From NCBI RefSeq assembly GCF_964355755.1, contig NC_092675.1:14213312-14277311 (forward strand): a DNA stretch of 64,000 nucleotides. The letters run 5' to 3'. Source of the stretch: Antedon mediterranea. Lineage: Eukaryota > Echinodermata > Crinoidea > Comatulida > Antedonidae. The notes under the pieces are model-generated. The model searched no databases and was not told the DNA's origin. It worked only from the letters and a program-made list of their open reading frames with translations. The position numbers and the translations under genes are program-made. Within the stretch, counting starts at the first letter, position 1. Each line of letters opens with the position of its first letter. This document shows positions 1 through 11,542 of this stretch, piece by piece.

Positions 1-3000
1 TTAGAAAAAACTTTTTCACACAAAACACCAAAGTGCTTAGAATAGCTTCAAGTCGTATTTGGAGACGTTTTAGACCATTTTGAGATTTTCGAAAAAACTT
101 GTTAACATAAAAACACCAAAGTGCTTAGAATAGCGTCAAATCGTATTTGGAGACGTTTTAGACCATTTTGTGATTTTCGAAAAAACTTGTTAACATAAAA
201 ACACGAAAGTGCTTAGAATAGCTTCAAATCGCATTTGGAGACGTTTTAAACCATTTTGTGCATTTCGATGAAACTTGGTTACACAAAAATATCAAAGTGC
301 TTAAAATCACATTATAAATCGTTTTAGACCATTTTGAGCATTTAGATAAAACTTTTTCACACAAAACACCAAAGTGCTTAGAATAGCTTCAAATCGCATT
401 TGGAGACGTTTTAGACCATTTTGTGATTTTTGAAAAAACTTGTTAACATAAAAACACCAAAGTGCTTAGAATAGCTTCAAATCGCATTTGGAGACGTTTT
501 AGACCATTTTGTGATTTTCGAAAAAACTTTTTAACATAAAAACATCAAAGTGTACAGAATAGCTTCAAATCGCATTTGGAGACGTTTTAGACCAATTTGT
601 GATTTTCGAAAAAACTTATTAACATAAAAATACCAAAGTGTTTAGAATAGCTTAAAATCGCATTTGGAGACGTTTTAGACCATTTTCTGATTTTCGAAAA
701 AACTTGTTAACATAAAAACACCAAAGTGCTTAGAATAGCTTCAAATCGCATTTGGAGACGTTTTAGACCATTTTGTGATTTTTTAAAAAACTTGTTAACA
801 TAAAAACACCAAAGTGCTTAGAATAGCTTCAAATCGTATTTGGAGACGTTTTAGACCATTTTGTGATTTTCGAAAAAACTTGTTAACATAAAAACACGAA
901 AGTGCTTAGAATAGCTTCAAATCGCATTTGGAGACGTTTTAAACCATTTTGTGCATTTCGATGAAACTTGGTTACATAAAAATATCAAAGTGCTTAAAAT
1001 CACATTATAAATCGTTTTAGACCATTTTGAGCATTTAGATAAAACTTTTTCACACAAAACACCAAAGTGCTTAGAATAGCTTCAAATCGCATTTGGAGAC
1101 GTTTTAGACCATTTTGTGATTTTTGAAAAAACTTGTTAACATAAAAACACCAAAGTGCTTAGAATAGCTTCAAATCGCATTTGGAGACGTTTTAGACCAT
1201 TTTGTGATTTTCGAAAAAACTTTTTAACATAAAAACATCAAAGTGTACAGAATAGCTTCAAATCGCATTTGGAGACGTTTTAGACCAATTTGTGATTTTC
1301 GAAAAAACTTATTAACATAAAAATACCAAAGTGTTTAGAATAGCTTAAAATCGCATTTGGAGACGTTTTAGACCATTTTCTGATTTTCGAAAAAACTTGT
1401 TAACATAAAAACACCAAAGTGCTTAGAATAGCTTCAAATCGCATTTGGAGACGTTTAAGACCATTTTGTGATTTTTTAAAAAACTTGTTAACATAAAAAC
1501 ACCAAAGTGCTTAGAATAGCTTCAAATCGTATTTGGAGACGTTTTAGACCATTTTGTGATTTTCGAAAAAACTTGTTAACATAAAAACACCAAAGTGCTT
1601 AGAATTGCTTCAAATCGCATTTGGAGACGTTTTAGACCATTTTGTGCATTTCGAAACTTGGTTACACAAAAACATCAAAGTGCTTAAAATCACATTATAA
1701 ACCATTTTAGACCATTTTGAGCATTTCGATAACACTTTTCACACAAAAACATCAAAGAGCACAAAATAGCTTCAAATTGCATTTGGAGACGTTTTAGACC
1801 ATTTTTTAATTTTCGAAAAAACTTGTTAACATAAAAACACCAAAGTGCTTAGAATAGCGTCAAATCGTATTTGGAGACGTTTTAGACCATTTTGTGATTT
1901 TCGAAAAAACTTGTTAACATAAAAACACGAAAGTGCTTAGAATAGCTTCAAATCGCATTTGGAGACGTTTTAAACCATTTTGTGCATTTCGATGAAACTT
2001 GGTTACACAAAAATATCAAAGTGCTTAAAATCACATTATAAATCGTTTTAGACCATTTTGAGCATTTAGATAAAACTTTTTCACACAAAACACCAAAGTG
2101 CTTAGAATAGCTTCAAATCGCATTTGGAGACGTTTTAGACCATTTTGTGATTTTCGAAAAAACTTGTTAACATAAAAACACCAAAGTGCTTAGAATAGCT
2201 TCAAATCGCATTTGGAGACATTTTAGACCAATTTGTGATTTTTGAAAAAACTTGTTAACATAAAAACACCAAAGTGCTTACAATAGCTTCAAATCGTATT
2301 TGGAGACGTTTTAGACCATTTTGTGATTTTCGAAAAAACTTGTTAACATAAAAACACCAAAGTACTTAGAATAGCTTCAAATCGCATTTGGAGACGTTTT
2401 AGACCATTTTGTGCATTTCGATGAAACTTGGTTACACAAAAACATCAAAGTGCTTAAAATCACATTATAAACCGTTTTAGACCATTTGAGCATTTCGATA
2501 ACACTTTTCACACAAAAACATCAAAGAGCACAAAATAGCTTAATATCGTATTTAAAAACGTTTTAGACCATTTTGAGCATTTCGACAAAACTTTTTCACA
2601 CAAAACACCAAAGTGCTTAGAATAGCTTCAAATCGCATTTGGAGACGTTTTAGACCATTTTGTGATTTTCGAAAAAACTTGTTAACATAAAAACATCAAA
2701 GTGTACAGAATAGCTTCAAATCGCATTTGGAGACGTTTTAGGCCAATTTGTGATTTTCGAAAAAAACTTGTTAACCTAAAAATACCAAAGTGTTTCGAAT
2801 AGCTTCAAATCGTATTTGGAGACGTTTTAGACCATTTTGTGATTTTCGAAAAAACTTGTTAACATAAAAACACCAAAGTGCTTAGAATAGCTTCAAATCG
2901 CATTTGGAGACGTTTTAGACCATTTTGTGCATTTCGATGAAACTTGGTTACACAAAAACATCAAAGTGCTTAAAATCACATTATAAACCATTTTAGACCA

Positions 3001-6000
3001 TTTTGAGCATTTCGATAACACTTTTCACACAAAAACATCAAAGAGCACAAAATAGCTTAATATCGTATTTAAAAACGTTTTAGACCATTTTGAGCATTTC
3101 GACAAAACTTTTTCACACAAAACACCAAAGTGCTTAGAATGGCTTCAATCGCATTTGGAGACGTTTTAGACCATTTTGTGATTTTCGAAAAAAATTGTTA
3201 ACATAAAAACACCAAAGTGCTTAGAATCACATTATAAACCGTTTTAGACCATTTTGAGCATTTCGATAACAATTTTCACACAAAAACATCAAAGAGCACA
3301 AAATAGCTTAATATCGTATTTAAAAATGTTTTAGACCATTTTGAGCATTTAGAAAAAACTTTTTCACACAAAACACCAAAGTGCTTAGAATAGCTTCAAA
3401 TCGTATTTGGAGACGTTTTAGACCATTTTGAGATTTTCGAAAAAACTTGGTTACACAAAAACATCAAAGTGCTTAAAATCACATTATAAACCGTTTTAGA
3501 CCATTTTGAGCATTTCGATAACACTTTTCACACAAAAACATCAAAGAGCTCAAAATAGCTTAATATCGTATTTAAAAACGTTTTAGACCATTTTGAGCAT
3601 TTCGACAAAACTTTTTCACACAAAACACCAAAGTGCTTAGAATAGCTTCAAATCGCATTTGGAGACGTTTTAGACCAATTTGTGCATTTCGATGAAACTT
3701 GGTTACACAAAAACATCAAAGTGCTTAAAATCACATTATAAATCGTTTTAGACCATTTTGAGCATTTCGATAACACTTTTCACACAAAAACATCAAAGAG
3801 CACAAAATAGCTTAATATCTTATTTAAAAACGTTTTAGACCATTTTGAGCATTTAGACAAAACTTTTTCACACAAAACACCAAAGTGCTTAGAATAGCTT
3901 CAAATCGCATTTGGAGACGTTTTAGACCATTTTGTGATTTTCGAAAAAAACTTGTCAACATAAAAACACCAAAGTGTTTAGAATAGCTTCAAATCGCATT
4001 TGGAGACGTTTTAGACCAATTTGTGATTTTCGAAAAAACTTATCAACATAAAAACACCAAAGGGTTTAGAATAGCTTCAAATCGCATTTTGAGACGTTTT
4101 AGACCATTTTGTGATTTTCAAAAAAACTTGTTAACATAAAAACACGAAAGTGCTTAGAATAGCTTCAAATCGCATTTGGAAACGTTTTAGACCATTTTGT
4201 GATTTTCGAAAAAAATTGTTAACATAAAAACACCAAAGTGCTTAGAATAGCTTCAAATCGTATTTGGAGACGTTTTAGACCATTTTGAGATTTTCGAAAA
4301 AACTTGGTTACACAAAAACATCAAAGTGCTTAAAATCACATTATAAACCGTTTTAGACCATTTTGAGCCTTTCGATAACAATTTTCACACAAAAACATCA
4401 AAGAGCACAAAATAGCTTAATATTGTATTTAAAAATGTTTTAGACCATTTTGAGCATTTAGATAAAACTTTTTCACACAAAACACCAAAGTGCTTAGAAT
4501 AGCTTCAAATCGCATTTGGAGACGTTTTAGACCATTTTGTGATTTTTGAAAAAACTTGTTAACATAAAAACACCAAAGTGCTTAGAATAGCTTCAAATCA
4601 CATTTGGAGACGTTTTAGACCATTTTGTGATATTCGAAAAAACTTGTTAACATAAAAACACGAAAGTGCTTAGAATAGCTTCAAATCGCATTTGGAAACG
4701 TTTTAGACCATTTTGTGATTTTCGAAAAAACTTGTTAACATAAAAACACCAAAGTGCTTAGAATAACTTCAAATCGCATTTGAAACGTTTTAGACCATTT
4801 TGTTATTTTCGAAAAAAATTGTTAAAATAAAAACACCAAAGTGCTTAGAATCACATTATAAACCGTTTTAGACCATTTTTAGCATTTCGATAACAATTTT
4901 CACACAAAAACATCAAAGAGCAAAAAATAGCTTAATATCGTATTTAAAAATGTTTTAGACCATTTTGAGCATTTAGATAAAACTTTTTCACACAAAACAC
5001 GAAAGTGCTTAGAATAGCTTCAAATCGCATTTGGAAACGTTTTAGACCATTTTGTGATTTTCGAAAAAACTTGTTAACATAAAAACACGAAAGTGCTTAG
5101 AATAGCTTCAAATCGCATTTGGAAACGTTTTAGACCATTTTGTGATTTTCGAAAAAAAATGTTAACATAAAAACACCAAAGTGCTTAGAATCACATTATA
5201 AACCGTTTTAGACCATTTTGAGCATTTCGATAACAATTTTCACACAAAAACATCAAAGAGCACAAAATAGCTTAATATCGTATTTAAAAATGTTTTAGAC
5301 CATTTTGAGCATTTAGATAAAACTTTTTCACACAAAACACCAAAGTGCTTAGAATAGCTTCAAATCGCATTTGGAGACGTTTTAGACCATTTTGTGCATT
5401 TCGATGAAACTTGGTTACACAAAAACATCAAAGTGCTTAAAATCACATTATAAATCGTTTTAGACCATTTTGAGCATTTAGATAAAACTTTTTCACACAA
5501 AACACCAAAGTGCTTAGAATAGCTTCAAATCGCATTTGGAGACGTTTTAGACCATTTTGTGATTTTTGAAAAAACTTGTTAACATAAAAACACCAAAGTG
5601 CTTAGAATAGCTTCAAATCGCATTTGGAGACGTTTTAGACCATTTTGTGATTTTCGAAAAAAGTTTTTAACATAAAAACATCAAAGTGTACAGAATAGCT
5701 TCAAATCGCATTTGGAGACGTTTTAGACCAATTTGTGATTTTCGAAAAAACTTATTAACATAAAAATACCAAAGTGTTTAGAATAGCTTAAAATCGCATT
5801 TGGAGACGTTTTAGACCATTTTGTGATTTTCGAAAAAAATTTTTAACATAAAAACACCAAAGTGCTTAGAATATCTTCAAATCGCATTTGGAGACGTTTT
5901 AGACCATTTTGTGATTTTTGAAAAAACTTGTTAACATAAAAACACCAAAGTGCTTAGAATAGCTTCAAATCGTATTTGGAGACTTTTTAGACCATTTTGT

Positions 6001-6232
6001 GATTTTCGAAAAAACTTGTTAACATAAAAACACCAAAGTGCTTAGAATTGCTTCAAATCGCATTTGGAGACGTTTTAGACCATTTTGTGCATTTCGATGA
6101 AACTTGGTTACACAAAAACATCAAAGTGCTTAAAATCACATTATAAACCATTTTAGACCATTTTGAGCATTTCGATAACACTTTTCACACAAAAACATCA
6201 AAGAGCACAAAATAGCTTAATATCGTATTTAA
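1..6232 (+). repeat. Satellite array, block 1 (78-88 bp monomers, higher-order organised)
   Basis: This is a head-to-tail tandem repeat running off the left edge of the window. The commonest monomer (type A, 88 bp) runs from GTTAACATAAAAACACC through TGCTTAGAATAGCTTC and the box GTTTTAGACCATTTTG to TCGAAAAAACTT. Type B (78 bp) has TCACATTATAAACCG in place of the middle and is shorter there. Type C (about 87 bp) has AGAGCACAAAATAGC and ATCGTATTTAAAAACG. The monomers are not in random order: B is usually followed by C, then by an A-like monomer beginning TTTCACACAAAACACC. No coding potential is seen. The block ends inside a type C monomer, where transposon 1 was inserted. The genomic role (centromeric, pericentromeric or interstitial) cannot be told from sequence. 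Confidence 0.97.
180..1565 (+). repeat. 693-bp tandem duplication within satellite
   Basis: Two successive copies, about 180-872 and 873-1565, differ in only a few bases. The diagnostic variant TGTACAGAAT falls at 551 and 1244, and TTTAGATAAAAC at 341 and 1034; both pairs are exactly 693 bp apart. One private change is TTTAAGACC near 1455 in the second copy. The unit spans several monomers of mixed type. Edges are approximate because flanking monomers are similar. Confidence 0.85.
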
Positions 6233-6790
6233 GAGCCATTGTCTGTAAGAATCAAAGAAATATCAAAAAGAGTGGCAGACTCAAAAAAATGGATTTCTTT
6301 CAAATTTTGCACATGGCTATATATGTGTTGAGAGAAATCAAATATGAAGTATTTTTTATTCCACACGTATATTTCCATGGCAACGGCCAAATTTGTGTTT
6401 TTGACAAATTTTGTCCCTTTTTAAGGTTTTTTAAAATGGATATTGGTACTACTTTGATGAACGATATTTTTGTTTTGTTCATTTAATTATAAAAAATAAT
6501 TAGTGTATGCATAAAAGCAATGCATTGTGCACCTGTTTCAAATTTTTTATTTTTTTTTATTTCATACTTTGGGAGATACCATTTATTTAAAAAGGGGTGT
6601 TTTTCACTTTTTTTTAATTGTTCAATGCAACTAAACTTTACTTCACCATAACGCCCAAAGTGGTGTATTTTTTTAGCTGATTTATTACAAATAGGTAGTT
6701 CCAATGTTTAATAATTGATTTCTAAAATAAAATACTGGGGTAAATTTAAAATCTGCAAGCAGTGTTGCGAGAAACATAGGCATTTTTATA
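6233..6790 (+). repeat. Left arm of the long terminal inverted repeat of transposon 1
   Basis: Blocks of this arm recur, reverse-complemented and in the same order, at the right end. They include GTGGCAGA then AAAAAAATGGATTTCT (6262-6300), GGCAACGG (about 6379), AAAAAGGGGTGTTTTT (about 6590), CCAAAGTGGTGT (about 6656) and ACTGGGGTAAATTT (about 6734). Small indels separate the blocks. The arm is AT-rich. A short open frame across the satellite/arm junction is accidental. Confidence 0.85.
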
Positions 6791-7660
6791 TTAAAAAAAA
6801 CATGGTATATAAGTAAAAACATTTTATTTTCTTTGATTATTTGATTTGAAACTCATTGGTCAGAAAAATTCTTAATGTTTTATATAGTTCTAGTTGTGTT
6901 GTGAGAAAAAACTTTTTTTTTTAATTATAGATTCTGTAATTCCCAGTTTTAATGTCATTTTATAGGTTATATCCTCGGGAAATTTGAATAAATTATCAGA
7001 TCGTTGTGAATTTTAATCTTTGCAACAGATTACTCCTCTCTTATTTTGAAGCTCCTCTTTCATTTGTTTACTTGTTTTATTTGCTAACCTAAGCAGATCC
7101 CACATGCCCATCAACCACCATTTTCGACTACCATCCCTCCCCTCCCCCCCCCCACCCCGACTATAACCACAAAAAGATAAACTGCAACACTTTGGTTGAT
7201 CATCCACTATAGAGTGTCAAATGCATGCATTCAAGCACCACCCACACTGCCGCTACTATCGCCCCAATGAATAGACAGATTCAAACTCCTCCATCCCACC
7301 CCCTCCTCCTTTCTCCAAGCCCCACCCACCCCAAGTTAACAATTGCAATGCAAAAGATAGAACATAAAGTTAAGTTTTTAGACCCTCGCCTTCAACCTCC
7401 TAACTATTTAAAAGTTCTGGATCCACCACTTTTCCCTCCCCAAAATAGAACCAATCAAAAGTCAATGATATACTCAGGTATGTTAATGCTACATAACAAA
7501 TATAGAAGCCCTGATTTGAAATTTCATTTCATTTAAGGTCAGCATGTAAAATATCACACTTTATTATTAAATATTGGTTTTAAATTCTATATTTTTTTAA
7601 CGGTGTGTTTGGATTCAGTATTAATTATTAATTAATAATTATCTGATAATTATTTAATTT
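6791..7660. other. Transposon 1 interior, left part, with C-rich strand-asymmetric tract
   Basis: I see no gene here. The notable feature is a pyrimidine/C-rich, G-poor plus strand from about 7125 to 7345, including a run of ten C at about 7145-7154 followed by ACCCC, and repeated CCCACCC and CTCCTCC motifs. Open frames across it on either strand encode low-complexity Pro/Ser/Thr or Gly/Arg-rich peptides and are best read as by-products of the composition. The remainder is AT-rich without recognisable sites. Confidence 0.5.
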
Positions 7661-9545
7661 CCCTTAGTTATGCATAGCAACAGTTACTATGGTAACTAAA
7701 ATTGAGATATTCTTTAGATTTTGCATATTTATCTTATACAAATTTAATTTTAATTTGTAGATTATTAGCAGGCAATACCTTATTTGCATTTTTAAATTAC
7801 CGTTTCACAAGGTCATATTCGTAAGCACTTTCTTCTGTGATTATTTTTATTCATGAAAACCCCATATTTTATTTACAGCGGCCACCTCCCTTAACGGACG
7901 CACTTTGAAAAGCCTGTTTGTTCTTCCTATCTAATTAGTGCATTTGGTGCTTACCGTAAGCAGCTGCGGGCACCTTTTTATACAAAAAATGAGATTTTTA
8001 GTAAGCGGCCAATCGAAAAATGCAATACTTATTGCATGGACCTATGAATTACAGGTGCATGTTTATTGTATTTCTTTATATATTAGCTTTATTTTGAAGA
8101 GGTTTTAAAAACATTACTGTGAAGAGATGAGAAAACTACACTGATTTTGACCGACCATTTTTCATATGATAAAAGTTTTTAAAATTTGTCTGAAAATGCT
8201 AAAAAATACTAAACCACCTGATTATAAATAATAATAGGCCTACAATTATAAGCGGCCACTTTTCCAGGTCCCGAGGGTGGCCACTTACGGGAGGTTCTTG
8301 AACTGTATTTAAACAAGAATATTTCTTACAAAAAACGCTGCTTGCTTATTGTTATTGCTAAGGTCAAGTCTGGGGGTCACTTCATCAAGCCTAGATACTT
8401 CAGGTATCCTATTACAAACAAAAACTTCAATGGACTGTTTTGATAATAATTCAATGATTATCTGACAGTGAATTATAGTAATATCATGGGACTCATAAAT
8501 ACCAGAAATGCTTTATGATTTGTCATAAGACTCTTTTCTCAGCCGTTTTTTGGATTCAACAGGTGGTACCTATAAATTATAGTCGAGTTTCCATTTTTAA
8601 CAAAAATGTCAAAGTGTAGTACTATACTGCTGCTTGATTTCATCTAATGAATGAGTCATCTCGTGTGACGTAGCGGGCTAGAGCAGCAATTATCCTTAGT
8701 TATGCATAGAAAAAGGTTCTAAGATAACATAAATAATACATTTTGACATAACTTGACCCAACAAATAACCCTTTCACAAGGTCAGACATTTTCTGGGATT
8801 CAGTAGATAAGTAAATTTGGGAAAAGGTAGTAAAGCTATGTAATCAAATGTTTGTAGTCATGAAACCCCATATTAAAAATATTGTACTTAGTTAGTATAG
8901 AAACAGTTGCTACAATCAATACACTATAGGTAAAATGTTGATGTCATTTGACCTCAATATGTAATTTTGTTTTTTCATGAAAACTCCATATTTTATTTTT
9001 TTTACCTTTATTCATATTCGTCAAGACTTTCTTTCTGAGATTATTAGGATTCAGTATTTAAAGTAAATTTGGCAAAAAGTAGAAATGTAAAACTATGTAG
9101 AAAAAATGTTTTGTATTTATGAAAAACCCCTTTTCGCATAGAAACAGTTGCTATGGTAAAATGTTGACCTCAAATGAATGAATTTACAAGGTCAAGTTTG
9201 TCATTAATGGAATGCAGTAGAAGTAAAATTGAGAAAAATTACAAATGCAATCAATTCTTTGTATTTATAAAAACGCCATTTTTTACATTTTTTTAAAAAT
9301 TACTTTCCTTAGTTACACATAGAAATGGTTGCTAAGGTAACACATTAGATAAAATATTAAAATTTTTGAGAATTGTTATGAACTATCTTGTAAATGTTGA
9401 TCAAACATTAATAGTTGTAGTAAAGTGGGGACCTGTCCTGTTTTGCATTCTGACCCCTTTTGACCTTAAATGACCTATTTACAAGGTCAGATTTTTTGGG
9501 AGGTCTTTCTGTATCTCTTTACACAAAATAGATTTAAAAATTTAT
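7661..9545 (+). repeat. Degenerate internal repeat modules of transposon 1
   Basis: A diverged module recurs about five times. Its head resembles TTAGTTATGCATAGAAACAG followed by TTGCTATGGTAAC, at 7661-7697, 8694-8728, 8887-8913, 9135-9159 and 9306-9342. It is followed by a TTTCACAAGGTCA-like block (about 7803, 8771, 9185 and 9480) and by an ATGAAAACCCCATATTTT-like block (about 7854, 8861, 8976, 9120 and 9266). Modules 2 to 5 are nearly contiguous. The first is separated from the second by about 800 bp of other sequence. This looks like an old tandem array within the element. Confidence 0.7.
7880..8690. other. Transposon 1 interior with GCGGCCA motifs, no gene
   Basis: This spacer between the first and second internal modules contains AGCGGCCA at about 7877, 8005 and 8251, and GGTGGCCAC at about 8276. 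ACCTCCCTTA near the left end is partly mirrored by the inverted GGGAGGT near 8290, so it may itself be a small nested repeat. No convincing TIR and TSD pair was found, and I see no coding sequence or RNA gene. Confidence 0.4.
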
Positions 9546-9799
9546 AAAAACCATTGACGCAATTATTTCCAAGTTTAACATTATTTTCCATCAACTAAAT
9601 ATTTCAATGCAAAATACTGTTTTTCTGGCAATTAATTGAAATAAACCTGGCAACACATTCTCCTATTTTATCTAAACTATTCGTATGACTCTAGTAGCAT
9701 TATGACAAGCCACATATACATTTTATTATTGGATTAGCCATATTTAAATTGTGTTTCATGTGTTTTGTTTGTTGATATTTTATTATATTTTTTGTATTT

Positions 9800-10341
9800 T
9801 TCGTATTTTCCTGGCAACATAAAACCTATGTACGAAATTTACCCCAGTGTTTTTTTCGTGATTATTGTTGACAAACCTATTGACTATCAAATTAAAAAAC
9901 CTCATTGATTTAAAAACACCACTTTGGAAGTTATAGGTACGTTTATGAGGTATACTTTTATAAAAAAAATATTTTTTAAAAACACCCCTTTTTAAAATAA
10001 TGGTATCAACCAAACTCCATTTTGTATTTTTTTTTTTTTTACATTAAAAGGAACTCAATACATGTTGTTTACACTGCTACAAACAAAAACTGTATACTGT
10101 AAGTATTTTTGGTTAAAATAAGTATACAAGTTTGTACTTTTTCACTATAGAAAATCTGTGAAAAATGGCAAAAACATCAAAATTTGGATATTTGACCGTT
10201 GTCATGGCAACGGAGGCTAAAAATTCAAATGAATGATGTAGATATGCTTTTTAGTGAAATGTCTATTCATGGTAAAAATTTGAGAGAAATCCATTTTTTT
10301 ACATCTGCCACCAAATCTTTGATTTTTACAGACAATGGCTC
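9800..10341 (-). repeat. Right arm of the long terminal inverted repeat of transposon 1
   Basis: This is the reverse complement of the left arm, block for block. It carries AAATTTACCCCAGTG (about 9836), ACACCACTTTGG (about 9916), AAAAACACCCCTTTTT (about 9978), CCGTTGTCATGGCAACGG (about 10197) and CCATTTTTTTACATCTGCCA (about 10291), ending TTACAGACAATGGCTC. Spacing differs slightly from the left arm, so the arms have diverged by indels as well as substitutions. Confidence 0.85.
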
Positions 10342-10459
10342 TTAAAAACGTTTTAGACCATTTTGAGCATTTCGACAAAACTTTTTCACACAAAACACCA
10401 AAGTGCTTAGAATAGCTTCAAATCGCATTTGGAGACGTTTTAGACCATTTTGTGATTTT

Positions 10460-11542
10460 CGAAAAAAAATGTTAACATAAAAACACCAAAGTGCTTAGAA
10501 TCACATTATAAACCGTTTTAGACCATTTTGAGCATTTCGATAACAATTTTCACACAAAAACATCAAAGAGCACAAAATAGCTTAATATCGTATTTAAAAA
10601 TGTTTTAGACCATTTTGAGCATTTAGATAAAACTTTTTCACACAAAACACCAAAGTGCTTAGAATAGCTTCAAATCGCATTTGGAGACGTTTTAGACCAT
10701 TTTGTGCATTTCGATGAAACTTGGTTACACAAAAACATCAAAGTGCTTAAAATCACATTATAAATCGTTTTAGACCATTTTGAGCATTTCGATAAAACTT
10801 TTTCACACAAAACACCAAAGTGCTTAGAATAGCTTCAAATCGCATTTGGAGACGTTTTAGACCATTTTGTGATTTTTGAAAAAACTTGTTAACATAAAAA
10901 CACCAAAGTGCTTAGAATAGCTTCAAATCGCATTTGGAGACGTTTTAGACCATTTTGTGATTTTCGAAAAAAGTTTTTAACATAAAAACATCAAAGTGTA
11001 CAGAATAGCTTCAAATCGCATTTGGAGACGTTTTAGACCAATTTGTGATTTTCGAAAAAACTTATTAACATAAAAATACCAAAGTGTTTAGAATAGCTTA
11101 AAATCGCATTTGGAGACGTTTTAGACCATTTTGTGATTTTCGAAAAAACTTTTTAACATAAAAACACCAAAGTGCTTAGAATATCTTCAAATCGCATTTG
11201 GAGACGTTTTAGACCATTTTGTGATTTTTGAAAAAACTTGTTAACATAAAAACACCAAAGTGCTTAGAATAGCTTCAAATCGTATTTGGAGACTTTTTAG
11301 ACCATTTTGTGATTTTCGAAAAAACTTGTTAACATAAAAACACCAAAGTGCTTAGAATTGCTTCAAATCGCATTTGGAGACGTTTTAGACCATTTTGTGC
11401 ATTTCGATGAAACTTGGTTACACAAAAACATCAAAGTGCTTAAAATCACATTATAAACCATTTTAGACCATTTTGAGCATTTCGATAACACTTTTCACAC
11501 AAAAACATCAAAGAGCACAAAATAGCTTAATATCGTATTTAA
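10460..11542 (+). repeat. Second copy of a 1197-bp satellite duplication that flanks transposon 1
   Basis: This stretch repeats about 5150-6232 at a constant offset of 5,310 bp. CGAAAAAAAATG lies at 5150 and 10,460, AAAAAAGTTTTTAAC at about 5657 and 10,967, and ATATCTTCAAATCG at 5871 and 11,181. Removing transposon 1 plus one TTAA (4,113 bp) leaves a tandem period of 1,197 bp. The TTAA that received transposon 1 is present here without an insert at 11,539-11,542. Confidence 0.85.

Larger units (their letters stand above)
6233..10341. mobile_element. DNA transposon 1, 4.1 kb, TTAA target duplication, long inverted arms
   Basis: The insert interrupts a type C monomer. TTAA lies on both sides (6229-6232 and 10342-10345), while the uninterrupted monomer has a single TTAA in CGTATTTAAAAACG. 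The ends are inverted repeats: both read GAGCCATTGTCTGTAA inward, and the first 25 bases differ at one position. Similarity continues imperfectly for about 550 bp on each side. A TTAA duplication followed by GAG fits the TTAAGRR terminal pattern described for Xenopus T2 MITEs and Kolobok-type elements; that family assignment is inference. No transposase is encoded: open frames are all about 100 codons or less and none is recognisable. It is therefore a non-autonomous or fully decayed element. Confidence 0.93.

Noticed and set aside
1-6232. CRISPR-like array of direct repeats
   Set aside because: The repeats are contiguous 78-88 bp monomers with no unique spacers, no cas genes and eukaryotic context.
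6163-7536. Open frames of 60-107 codons in transposon 1
   Set aside because: They cross the satellite/TIR junction or lie in low-complexity C-rich or AT-rich DNA, overlap on both strands and show no recognisable domain.
6233-10341. piggyBac assignment for transposon 1 from its TTAA duplication
   Set aside because: The termini are GAG...CTC, not the CCY...RGG ends usual for piggyBac; a Kolobok/T2-like pattern fits better.
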